The notes below the pieces were generated by a model. That model was not told the DNA's origin and searched no databases. It saw nothing but the letters and a program-made list of their open reading frames with translations. Of a stretch of 64,000 nt of DNA, positions 12,101 through 24,100 are shown one piece after another. How positions within the stretch are numbered: the stretch's first letter is position 1; every line of letters starts with the position of its first letter. The position numbers were made by a program, and so were the translations under genes. Source of the stretch: Pogonophryne albipinna (lineage: Eukaryota > Chordata > Actinopteri > Perciformes > Artedidraconidae); NCBI GenBank assembly GCA_028583405.1, contig CM053251.1, positions 10,193,495 to 10,257,494 on the forward strand. The letters are read 5' to 3'.

Positions 12101-15100
12101 TATTAAAGATGGATGAGCGGCATTCAGGCGCACAGCTGCTAACAGATGGCAGATATACATGGGGGTCCTTTTCCCAGCACTCAGTGGTTTTTTGTTATTC
12201 ATGTTGTTTTTTAACCATTCATATAATGTTTTTATTTTAAAGCATCACAGCGGTGCTGAGCAACAAGTGTGGCTTCCAGCTCCAGTACCAGATGATCTTC
12301 TGCGTGTGGCTGCTGGCCTTCAGCCCTCAGCTCTGTGAGCAGCTGAGGCGCTACAACGTGGTGCCGGCGCTGTCCGACATCCTGCAGGAGTCCGTCAAGG
12401 AGAAGGTCACCCGGATCATTCTGGCTGCTCTCAGGGTAAGTGGAGGAATCTCAAATGCCACTATTCACTGAAAAAGTTTTGAGCACACTAGTTGGATTTA
12501 TTTCCCTTGCCTGCCAAATGTATTTTCTTTCCCACATTTTTACCATGAGCCCAAACTATTGTAAAGTGTTTTAATGGAGATAGAAAGTTCTTTAGTAGCT
12601 AATAATGTTCAGATAACATCATCTTTGAAAATAAGGGAATCAATTAAACTCGATTTGAAAAGAAGAAGCCAATGTCTTTTGAATCTCAAAGTACAACATG
12701 TTTTATTCAACAAAAAAAGGTAACAATAACATTAGCTTCATTTTATATTGAATGTATCTGTTATCAAACTGAACACATACCCATTGATCACTATTGTTCT
12801 CACCATATAAGTCAGGATCCAATGTAAAACATGAGGAGTTTTCCAGGTACAGATGTGTCAGAGAACGAGCCTATCAGAGCACCTGGTGGAAATATCTGTC
12901 ACTGTTTAAAAAGGGCACATGAAGGGGGGCACTTTTGATAACGTTTGAAAACCACAGATCTCAAGGTACTTTTGGTTTTCAGCTAATTTTGGAGCTTTCA
13001 ACATTTTTTTTAACTTAAATTGCTTGCAAAAGTTTTCAGATCATAGTTCAGTGCCAGCCTTTTAGTTTTGATATAAAACAGCCTGTTTGCAGTTTTCAGC
13101 ACAGCACTTTTGATGCACATTTGATAACAACATGAGCAAAGTGAAACACACCTCCTACGCAACAGATGAGGCAGCCAATAAAACTACAAAGCCCATACAA
13201 ATGCATAACAACGATTTATGATTGTTCTGCCTTTTCATCTTCCTGCTGCGATTGCTCCAAACTGAATGTATAATGTTGCTCTGTTGTTTCTCGTTTGGTA
13301 ATGAACTCCCCATACTCACTCCCACTAAATCAAATTAAACAGAAGACACCACATTTATCTTCATATGCTGTGGGGCTTTTATATGAAGAAACTCAGTGAG
13401 TCCCACCAGCATGGGTCTGGACGTCTGGGGAAAACACATTTCAAATCTGTGATAACCAATGGTGGAAAGTAACAAAGTAGATTTACTCAAGTATTGTACT
13501 TAAGTACTTTTGTGACATATTTGTACTTTACTTGAGTATTTCCAGTTACTTAGTACATATAAAAACACATGATATGCTGATATGTTATAATGAGTACTAC
13601 TCATCTACACGGTATTTATCTTGATTTGGTCCACATTGACAAACTACAATACTGAAATGCTCTTAAGGGATAATATTAAACCATAATAGTAAATTACTAA
13701 GAAAATATCCATTTTGCATAACCAGTACTTTTAATACTTGAAGTACATTTCGTTGATAATACTTTATAATTTTCTGAAATGGGCCTTTGTGCAGAATGAG
13801 CACTTTTTGTGCTTTAAGTACATTCTGATGCTAATACTTGTGTCCTTTTTGTTTTTACGGACACTTCTAAATCAGGACTTTAACTTGTGGTGGAGTTTTT
13901 AACACTACAGAATTTGAGCTTTCACTAAAGTAAAGTATCAGAGTACTTCTTACAACACTGGTGATAACTTCCAGATTTTCAGAGGGTTCAGTATTTGGAA
14001 GAGTATATCAATGTTTATATCAAATGTTACAGATAACCTCTCTTACAGTGTACTTATACATTTAACTGTACAGCCTGCTATACCTGGCCACCTTTAACAT
14101 GTATCGTATAGTACACCAAATCAACGAATTACAGCATTGAAGGAATGCAGATTTAAATGAACGGCTTTAACGATATCCCAGCTGTGTGCTACGCCAGACA
14201 GCCTCAGCGACCTCGCTCACAGCACAATGGGGAGGCAAATGATGATTACATGATTGAATCATGAGCTCGAACACTAGTGGAGGAAAGTTAGAGCTCATTT
14301 TAAAACCCAACTTCTAAGAAGGTATTTAAGGCTGCTTGTATTTCTAAAGCAAGATCCAATCAGTATTTCACTGTCATTGTCACCTCAGTGAATGGGCATC
14401 TGTGCTCCTGATGGAATATCTTTCTTGTGTCTTTTGTTTACTCTAAGAAATTGCTCTGAGACCAGATTTCAGAGGGAATATGTTGTGCTGTATTATGTTC
14501 GCCTCAATGCGCCGCCGCATATGTTCATTCTTAGAGTCTTCCCCAAAGCTTATTCATCACCCCTCCTGCTGCAGAGCTGTCGCATCAATCGTCTGTGAAT
14601 ACACCCATTAAAAAGAAAAGGGCTCTGTTTCTTAATTGGTGGAAGAAGTTTGAAGTTCAATTCGACTGTTATATATTACAGCTAATTAAAATCAATTGTC
14701 TGCATTGAAGGGAAACCCTGGAACGTCGTGGAGTTGAGTGGGTTTTCCCGAGAGTCATTGAAATTTACCTTGCATTGAGTGTGTGATAAATTAAAGTGAG
14801 ATTAAAACATTATTCCTCACCAACACATTTCGTTGAAGCACCACACAGTGCGTCTTGCAGATATGTTGTAAAATTAAGATTATCACATGCACTGGGAATT
14901 GTCTTTTTACCATATCCTTTTAGAAAAATTTTCCACATTTAGCTGTTTTCCCTAATGTACTCATTATACAAATTCTTCTCACCGCATGGGACTATCATTG
15001 TGACTTGAATTATCCGATCCATCTGGGAGTCCTTGAACACAACCCTTCGAGGCATCACTGCTGTGCTTGTGATGTGTTCCCCCTAACTTAACATAAAGAT

Positions 15101-18100
15101 GTTCTCTATCTTTGATGTAAGTGCCCCGGGGCGCTGTGCACTAGCTGCCCACTGCTCCTAGTACTACACTCCTGGTACTAGGATGGGTTAAAAGCAGAGA
15201 ACACATTTCACTGTGCGCTGTGTGTTCTGCATGTGTGACCATTAAAGAGGGTTTCATCCCTCCCATCTATCTCTATTCTATAATACCTATAACCCTGCTT
15301 TAAGAGGTTTTCAAATCCACCTTGGAGGAAGTTCATAACCAAAATCATGTTATTTTATATTAGAAGTTTTGGATACTCTATCGCACTGTATTTAATATCA
15401 CGTAATAAAAGTGGCCTTCCTCACACTGTCTCTGTCTCTTACAGAATCTCCTGGAGAAGTGTGCCGAGAAGGAGACTCGTCAGGAGTACGCCTTGGCCAT
15501 GATTCAGTGCAAAGTGCTTAAGCAACTGGAGAACCTCGAGCAGCAGAAATACGACGACGAGGACATCACCGAGGACATTAAGTTCCTGCTGGAGAAGCTG
15601 GCAGAGAGCGTGCAGGATCTCAGGTAAGCAGTCCATTTATGAACAAGAAACCAGACATTTTCAGACATGAGAGGCTTGTCTGAACACCATCTGGACCTCT
15701 CGACCACTTGACCACCGCTCTTCACAGCATGGGTTGAGGGGAAGTAGCTGATGGACAAATAAAAGGTTATCCTTGGCCTCTCCTCTTAACAACTTTTTTT
15801 TTTTTTTTTCACAGCTCATTTGATGAGTACAGCTCTGAACTCAAGTCTGGCCGCCTGGAATGGAGTCCTGTCCACAAGTCTGAGAAGTTCTGGCGTGAGA
15901 ACGCTGTCCGCCTGAACGAGAAGAACTACGAGCTCCTAAAGTAAGCAAGTGTAACATAATACACATTAACGGTACGTCCACACAGCAGCTTTAAACAAAT
16001 CTTCCAATGCTTCCAACGCTTCTCTGCCCATTGACTTTGAATGGGGATGACGTCACTTTGCCTCGCTTTTCACCGAACTGCATCGTGGGGGAGCGAAGCG
16101 AAGATTTCCAGGATTTTCAGGATTAAAAAGTTGAGCAATGTTCAACTTTTGAAGCTGAGCTGGAAACGTCAGCCAATCAAATCCCGTTTATACAAATCTG
16201 ACAGTACAAGCGCTAGCCAATCAAACCGCGTGTAAGCTGTGAGAGACAGACCGCAGTTCATTCCTCATATTCCAAACGAGAAATTACGGTAGCAAATCAC
16301 CCGGTTCTTTACGACCAGAACTATTACCGGGATACAAACCGGAGGAACCAGGCATGGAGGGAGGTGGCAGAGACAGTGGGTGAAACTGGTAGGTTTTCGC
16401 CTGTTTGGAGAGTTTATATATATATTGCTCGCATCAAATCCCCGGGGTTTTTTGCTTTGTATGTCGGGGGCGGGAGATTCATGTGATTGGTTGTTGGTCG
16501 CGTTGCTCTCAAAAAATCCCCAAGCTTTCAGACATGCCCAGCTCCAAGATTTTCAAGATTTTTTTAAAGCTGCTGTGTGGACGTACCGTCATACACTCAC
16601 CTCCACACTTCCAGAGGTTAATAGTCCAAGCTGGAGAACAAAGCGGTATAAGTCACGTCGTACAGATGCTGTGGAAGCAGCAGCTACTCATTTATTTAAT
16701 TGTTCATGTGTGTGGTTTTTAATGTGAAAAACATGGGGTACTCATTTCCACATTTGCCTGCTGTCTGTATTGTTTGAAATGTGTGTCTTAATGGATACCT
16801 TGTCCTTTAACTGCAAACCAAATCTACCTACAGGTACAAATACATAACCTGAGATGTTGCCACTAGAGAAGTGAATTAAATGCATTTGTAACACTGCTGT
16901 CCCTGGCCACATGTTCACATGTTCAAAACACTTCACTCAAAGGTTGTTCTTTCAGCAGCTGTGGAAATGCCATGCACTCAGCATCATGTCTGATTATTGC
17001 AGAGCCTCTTAACATTGTTTTCCTTTCTTGTTGTGTTTGTGTCCAATGGAAGGACACAGATCAAAAGAGAAAATACTTTAATTCATGTCTGTGTTCTTTG
17101 TTATTCAGTAGCACACTCTGGGGCTGTTGATGTTCAGTAAAGACTCTGATCATCACATCTCATTGTCCTCTCTCTGTAATCAGCTCAGGCATCATCTTGG
17201 CTTAAATTACTCTCAACCTCTCTGTGTCTCACTCTGACCCCAGAGGTGTTACTTATTCAGATGTCCTTGAGTTTAGATTGGAGGGTTTCTAACCTTGGCT
17301 TTCAGAGAAACCACTTATTTAATACATGGAACACTTCTTCAGGGAAAATAATTTTGAGCTAATTTATTTCTCTGAAAAGTCTTTGCCTAAAAGTGTCAGA
17401 GTAGTTTTTTGAAAGTGAATGAGGTGTCTGTCTTTGAATGTAAGACAGTCCTTTCCCGTCAAACACCTTTCCTTTTGTCTGCCTTTCTTGAACAGGATCT
17501 TGACGCGGCTGTTGGAGGTGTCTGATGATCCTCAAGTAATCGCAGTGGCAGCGCACGATGTCGGAGAGTACGTGCGGCATTACCCACGCGGCAAACGGTA
17601 CGGCATATTTCTCTGAAAAGCAATACATATAAAAGCTTAAAGCCACTATGGGTAAAACACCTTCAAGTAGCCAGTGCCCCCGATGTGACTAATCACGTTT
17701 GTTTATTTCTGCACACACGGATTAGCCTGCACACATTAAGCTCATCCCATCTCCTCACAACCTCCAGGAAATAAGAGATTCTTGTCTCTGCGTCAGATAG
17801 GGAACAACATTCAGGAAGTTTATCATATTTATCTTCTGAAATCCTCCGAAGCTACAACTAGTTCTCCAGTGTCAGCTTCCCCTATTGCACATGTGTCAAA
17901 CTCAAGGCCCGGGGGCCAAATCAGGCCCTTGGTGGATTTAATTTCGGCCCGCAGGATCATTTCTAATTACTATTAGATCTGGCCTGCCGGTATATTGCAC
18001 GCACACCTATATAACTCACAAAAACTCACCTCTTCAATCTGGCTTTTAATGTGTGATTGTTTTTCTATTATTTGACTTTAACTTTAACTATATATTTATT

Positions 18101-21100
18101 TGTTGTTCCTTTCTTTTCTTTTCTCTTCACTATATCTGTAAAGCGTCTTTGAGCACCTGTAAAAGCGCTAACAAATTAAATCTATTATTATTATTATTAT
18201 TATTATTACACCTTCACTCAATCCTGAGGATTTCCTCCGCTCAGAGCCTGACCCCAAACATTGATGACCTTGCACCCAAGATGAGAGTAAACTAGCATCA
18301 CAGAGCAGCAAACTTGAGTTTAATGGATGTTTCCTTTTTCCTTGCGACAACAGGGCATGTTTGGTTTTCTCTTTGAGGGAAATTGTTTTTTTGAAGCTGT
18401 TGGTGGCCTGTGGAAAAATGTAATCATAAGAAATGACTCCGGAAAAGCTGCAGATAGAGCCATAAGAAATGAATGCAACTGATTATTTAATGTTTAATGT
18501 TGTTTTTATAGGCAATAATTTAAGCTTAGATAGTTCCAGGTTTAATATGTGCAATAAGTTCATTCAATAAGTTCATTCAATGAACATTGAACCAGTCCGG
18601 CCCTCGACTGGTACCGATTTTTTTATTTTGGCCTACTGTGTATTTGAGTTTGACACCACTGCCCTAATGTTTGTCATCCTAATCACATGATTGACAGATC
18701 AATAATGGGCTGTTTCTTGTCTCCCATATGAATCGTATACTCTGTAGTCAGGTGTCAGGGATAATACGCCCCTTTTACCCCCCCAGGATAAATAAAGTAA
18801 TCTCATACAGATTTTGATAGATAATTTATTCATACATTCAGATTGAAGCCCATTATATTCAATTCACCCCAAGTCGATAAGTGTTTATTTGTCTTCCTGG
18901 TCACACCATGTGCTGTTATCACATGCATTATGTCTGTTTTCCTCCCCCAAAAACGACATAATTCTCTAAGGCTACTGACCCTTCATTAGATGCAGTGCAC
19001 ATTTCATTCAGGCACCATTAAATTACCTGAGGATGAGTGACCTGAAACATTACCTGTAAAATAGCACCTGTTTTCAGTTTGGATAAAGGCTTTCTCCCAT
19101 TATCCCCATTTTCTGCATTTCAGGGTGATCGAGCAGCTGGGCGGGAAACAGCTGGTGATGAATCACATGCACCACGAGGACCAGCTCGTGCGCTACAACG
19201 CCCTGCTGGCCGTGCAGAAGCTCATGGTCCACAACTGGTAAGAACACACTCATAATGGCGTTCAGATGTTATCATATTGAACTTGAGCAATTCAAATTGT
19301 ATTCAAAACAGGCTTTCTGACATTAAATAACAACAATACATTTGCATATAAATGATAAAAGGCCTTGCACACAATCAAAGGTCTTTTCAGTTATTTTTGA
19401 CAGATTAGACATCTGCTTATGTTGAAGCTGGGATAAGATGGATACAACTATCATTTTCTCAAACAAAAACAACAAGAGATTAAAAGAGATGTCACTCAAG
19501 CTCTGTCTGTACACGACCGCTCTTGGGCAATGCCAAGGCCTTTAAAGATCAACTTCAAATCTATGTTTTACTTCATCAGATGTTCAATAGGTACAACCTA
19601 TCCTATGGCTCATAGATCATTCTAATTGAAAAACATAGAAGACAGAAATTAGTTTATTTAATCGTTTTATTCTTCACATGTAAAAAATGTTTTCCTCACT
19701 TTTGATTTGATGCTGTAAATCAAATGTTTGCTGATCCATTTTTAAGTTTTTTTTTAGTGCCTGATTTTATGCATGCTTAAATGATTAATCTAAATATAAT
19801 TGAAATGGCTATTGCAACTTTCAAATTCTGGAGGTTCAATGTTTTTGTTTATGATCAAATGTATGTAAAATACTTTAAAATAATTGCTGTGCTGCAGAGA
19901 TGTCCCAGACTTAAGAAAACATTCATTTCTGTACAGATCTCTGCAAAAAATCGCATCATAAGCATTTTAATGTTTTTTAAATGAATTTAATAATGATGTT
20001 ACAATGATCATTACCTCTAGTATCATTATCATCATATTGCTGTTGGATTAGCAGCTCAAATAATCACATCAGACTGGTCGAGAGCGTCAGGGTTTTCCCC
20101 TAATCAACTTTCAATGACAAAATCAATCACTCTGTGGAGCTTGGAGAATATTGTTTTTCCAGAGGGAGAGCCCGAAGGAGTATAAAAGATTCAACGTCTT
20201 TTCTTTGCGATTCAGCGTCATAACCAATGCTTAATGTGCAAGGCTGTGTCAGCGCGGTGAGTTTGTCTTTAAAGGTCCCCTATTATACTCTTCTCATCAA
20301 TATATTATAGATATATGCAAAACATGTCTCTGAAGGGTTCGGCACAAAATACAAACAGATCATTAATTGTAGCATCCCATAAACCCCTCTGTTTCAGCCC
20401 TGTTCCAAAAGGTCTGATTCTCCGTCTGTAGCTTTAAAGGGGACCTATCATGCAAAATGCACTTTTGTACGTCTCTTATACATGAATATGTGTCCCGGTG
20501 TGTCAGGGAACTCACCAAGTGTCAGAAAACACAACCCTCTCTCATTTCCTCCATACCCAAATCTCTAAAAACGGGGCTGCAACGGATCTGATACAGACTG
20601 ATACAGATTTGAAAATAGTCTGACATCAGTGACGAGGAGCTCCGCCTATATGGGCAATTCTCCACCAATCAGGGGAATGAGAGGTTGCCGTGGCATGGTA
20701 ACAGCATGGTAACATGACGCTTGTAACTCGGCCCCCTCCTTTGCAGGGGGGCGTGGTCAGCTGCAGCGCATGCAAAGACAGGGTGGAGGAGAGGAAAATA
20801 GAGCAAAATGAGGCATGGCTAAAATGCATGATCTGTTTGGCATTTTGAAAAAGAAAACGTATAAATATACCTTATATAGGTATGGCCCTACAATATATTA
20901 TTCAAATATAGCATGATGCCTCTCCTTTAAATGCAAAGGAGCTGCTGCTAGCCACGCCCCTTTGAGAAATAATTAGTGAAAAAGGAGGAGATTCAGGTGA
21001 TAAGGTGGGGGGTGTTACCTTGGTTGGTGATTGGCTAATGATTGCACAAAACATCACAAAGTGGCCCAAATGTGATCAGCTAATCTGCGGACATGTTTTT

Positions 21101-24100
21101 ACATAGATGGATCAGGACACAGAGGGGACACATATTTATTTAGAAAATACAATGAAAACAACATTTTGCATAACTGACGTTTTAGCAAACTTCTTTCTTT
21201 CTTATTTTTCCACTATCAAATTCTAAAACTCTCAAATATGGTTCTTTAAACATTCTCTATTCAAGTCTCTCACCAGCACCGTTACAAACTCTATATGCTT
21301 TATTTAGCTTCAGCTCTGCACCGCTCTTCCCATTCACACACTCAACATGCCCATCGTCTTTGCTTGTGTTCTCTACTGGATCGCTTGGAAACACTGAACA
21401 TTATCAAACAGCAAAGTGAAAATGTGTTTGTTCTGCTGCCGCTATCTCAAAGCTCATTGTGCTCCCAGAGTAACTGGATGGAGGTCTTGTGTTCTATATA
21501 ATAGTGTAGTGCTGTTTTCCCATCTAAGTGACCTCTAATGTTTTAAGCACACTGTTTGTTCCCTGAAGTGTGGCACAAAGGGTTTCAGTCTTGTTTCAGT
21601 AACCATGGAACAAAAGCAGATTTCCATTATCTACTTACAAAGAAGGATGTTTTTTTTCCTCATTTCATCCTGAATACTATAACTTTCAATGTAATGTTTT
21701 AATCTATAATTATATCTTAAAGGTCCCATCGTATGCTTTTCCGGTTATCACCTGTCCTTTCGTGTGCTATGTAGCTCAAAACAACAATAAGAGACGTACA
21801 ACATTCAGCATACAGCAACATACAAACAACAAGAATTCATACTTTAATATGCAGATAAAGTTAAAGTGCAGGAATATACCGGTTTAAGTAAAAATGAATA
21901 TATTTGAATGTGTATACAAAAATATTGTGTCAGTGCAAGCTGGAGTTTAGTGCAATTATTGCTCTGGGGAAGAAACTGTCTTTTAACAATGAGTTAAATC
22001 CAGTCTATCCAGTGATAGAAAATAGGCCTTTTGTTGAATCCCAGAAGTCACATCTCATGTTCTTATTATATTAATCTGCCATAAGGGGTAGAAGAAATGA
22101 CAATAGTCGTTGTTTTTGCCTGCGCCTTCTGACGAATACAGTTTGATATGTTGACGCAGCAGCACAATGATTGATAGTGTTTTGTGTTGAAATAGTACAA
22201 TAGGGTTTGAAAGGGACAATGGCGTAAATATGTATTGCTTTGTTGTCGTGTCAGTTCTGTCTATTATTTACTGGCTGCTTTTCTGTCGGACTGTATCTCG
22301 ACAGGACTTCTCTGATAGGGGGAGGTTTCTGTGTCAAGGTTGTTTCGTCGCATTGGGTAATAAGCAGCGTACAGAGTGAGGACAATACTGGAGCTTCTGG
22401 AGAAGGTGAGATGTGGTGCAGAGATATTTTCAATGCAGCACCACACCTAACCTCACGTTGCCTTGCCAATGTGTCCATGAGAAGAGTTTCTCCGCCCCTG
22501 CTGTCATGACAACAGCACAGATTAATGTGTAATCTGAGAAAAAAAAAGTATCTTATTTATCATCGCGCCCTTCAAACTGCTTTGAAAAGTAATTTTATTT
22601 ACGGTGATTGTGGAACTTTCATGAAATGTCATTGGTTTAAGCCCATCAGCTATTGAGAGTGGCGTTGTCCTCGTGCTGCTCTGCCTCCAGGATGAGTCAC
22701 AGCCTCATCTGTAAAAGTTTTCATGTGAATCTCAGGATGTTTTATTTCATACATTAGCCTGGCAGAATAAGGGCGGCAAACATATCCAGATGTCAGTTCA
22801 GGACCACTGTGCACAAAGGCAAAAAGAATTAGTAACAGACTGACCTTGGTGAGGCTTTCTCTCTCCAGTCCTCTTTTTACTGAAAACATCCCTGAACACA
22901 TCTGCTGGTTTATTTGCAGTTACTATTATGTCTTTACCTTGTAGGCCTGATCATTGAATATCCCTCTTCATTCATAATGAACAAATTGTAATTTAATAGC
23001 CCAAACGTTGCATTTTGAAACAGTAATCAAAGGATACGTTTTAAAAGCTCACAGCTGTTGTTATTGTTCATTGAGTAGTTAATTTGCTATAGTGCTGCTT
23101 ACATTTACACGAAGATGCTTTAATTAAACAACATGTTATCAGCAATCTTTATTAGGTTTTTTATTATGTTAGGTTAAACTCTTCTCTTGTTCCTTTTTAA
23201 TTACATCGTCACTGATAATAATAATAATAATAATAATAATAGTGTTATACGGGATAGCGTTGTATTTTCTGAGAAATCTTATACTGTTGCAACCTTACTG
23301 TGTAGGTTGAAATCCTTACAAAGCTCTGGATGCAAACAGATGAGCCAGAACTTCATAACTGCGTCTCATCCGGCCAATTATTGCTCATTCTTTTTTAACT
23401 CCCTGGAGATATTCTGGATCAACAGATTGCTGCTATTTGCAGACCAGTGAAAGGTTATCAGTGACAACTTCAGGGGGTAGGTGTGGAGATATCTCATCTT
23501 AGATGATTCATTTTCATCTTAAAGCTGACATTCTCTGTGCGAGTGAGCTCTTATAGCAAGCAGGGGATGGTTCAGTGAAGCTCAGAGGTATCAAACCGGT
23601 TGGTTTTGGTAGATTTGAATGAATCTTTAGCAGCTGAGGAGCGATCCCTGGAGAGTCCGCAGATTTCATTGTTGCCACAACAAAGAATGTGTATCTGTCT
23701 TTAATTAAACTACCCAAGTGTAGAGGGAGATTCTTGGTCCCTTGGAACACAGTGAATACCTTCTTGATTTGTTCAGAAAACACGTGACTAAGTCAACAAT
23801 CAGAGGAGACATTCTGCTTTTGGGATTCCCCCCTTTCCTGTAGTGTGTTAAGTAGGTTTTTGTAAGTAAATGGTCCGCAAAGGCTTAAATCCCAAAGTTC
23901 CCTCCACACTTGAACTCATTCAAAAAAGACATCACTATTTAACAATCGTGCTTTTATTGGCTAGCGCTCCAACACTCTGTACGTGATAGACTGAGGGGCG
24001 GGTCATCTCTAAGCGGTTCACTAATCACAACAGAGCCGGCCAGCTAACCAATCGGAGCAGACTGGGCTCTGGTTTCAGACAGAGGGTGAAAAGAGGTGCT

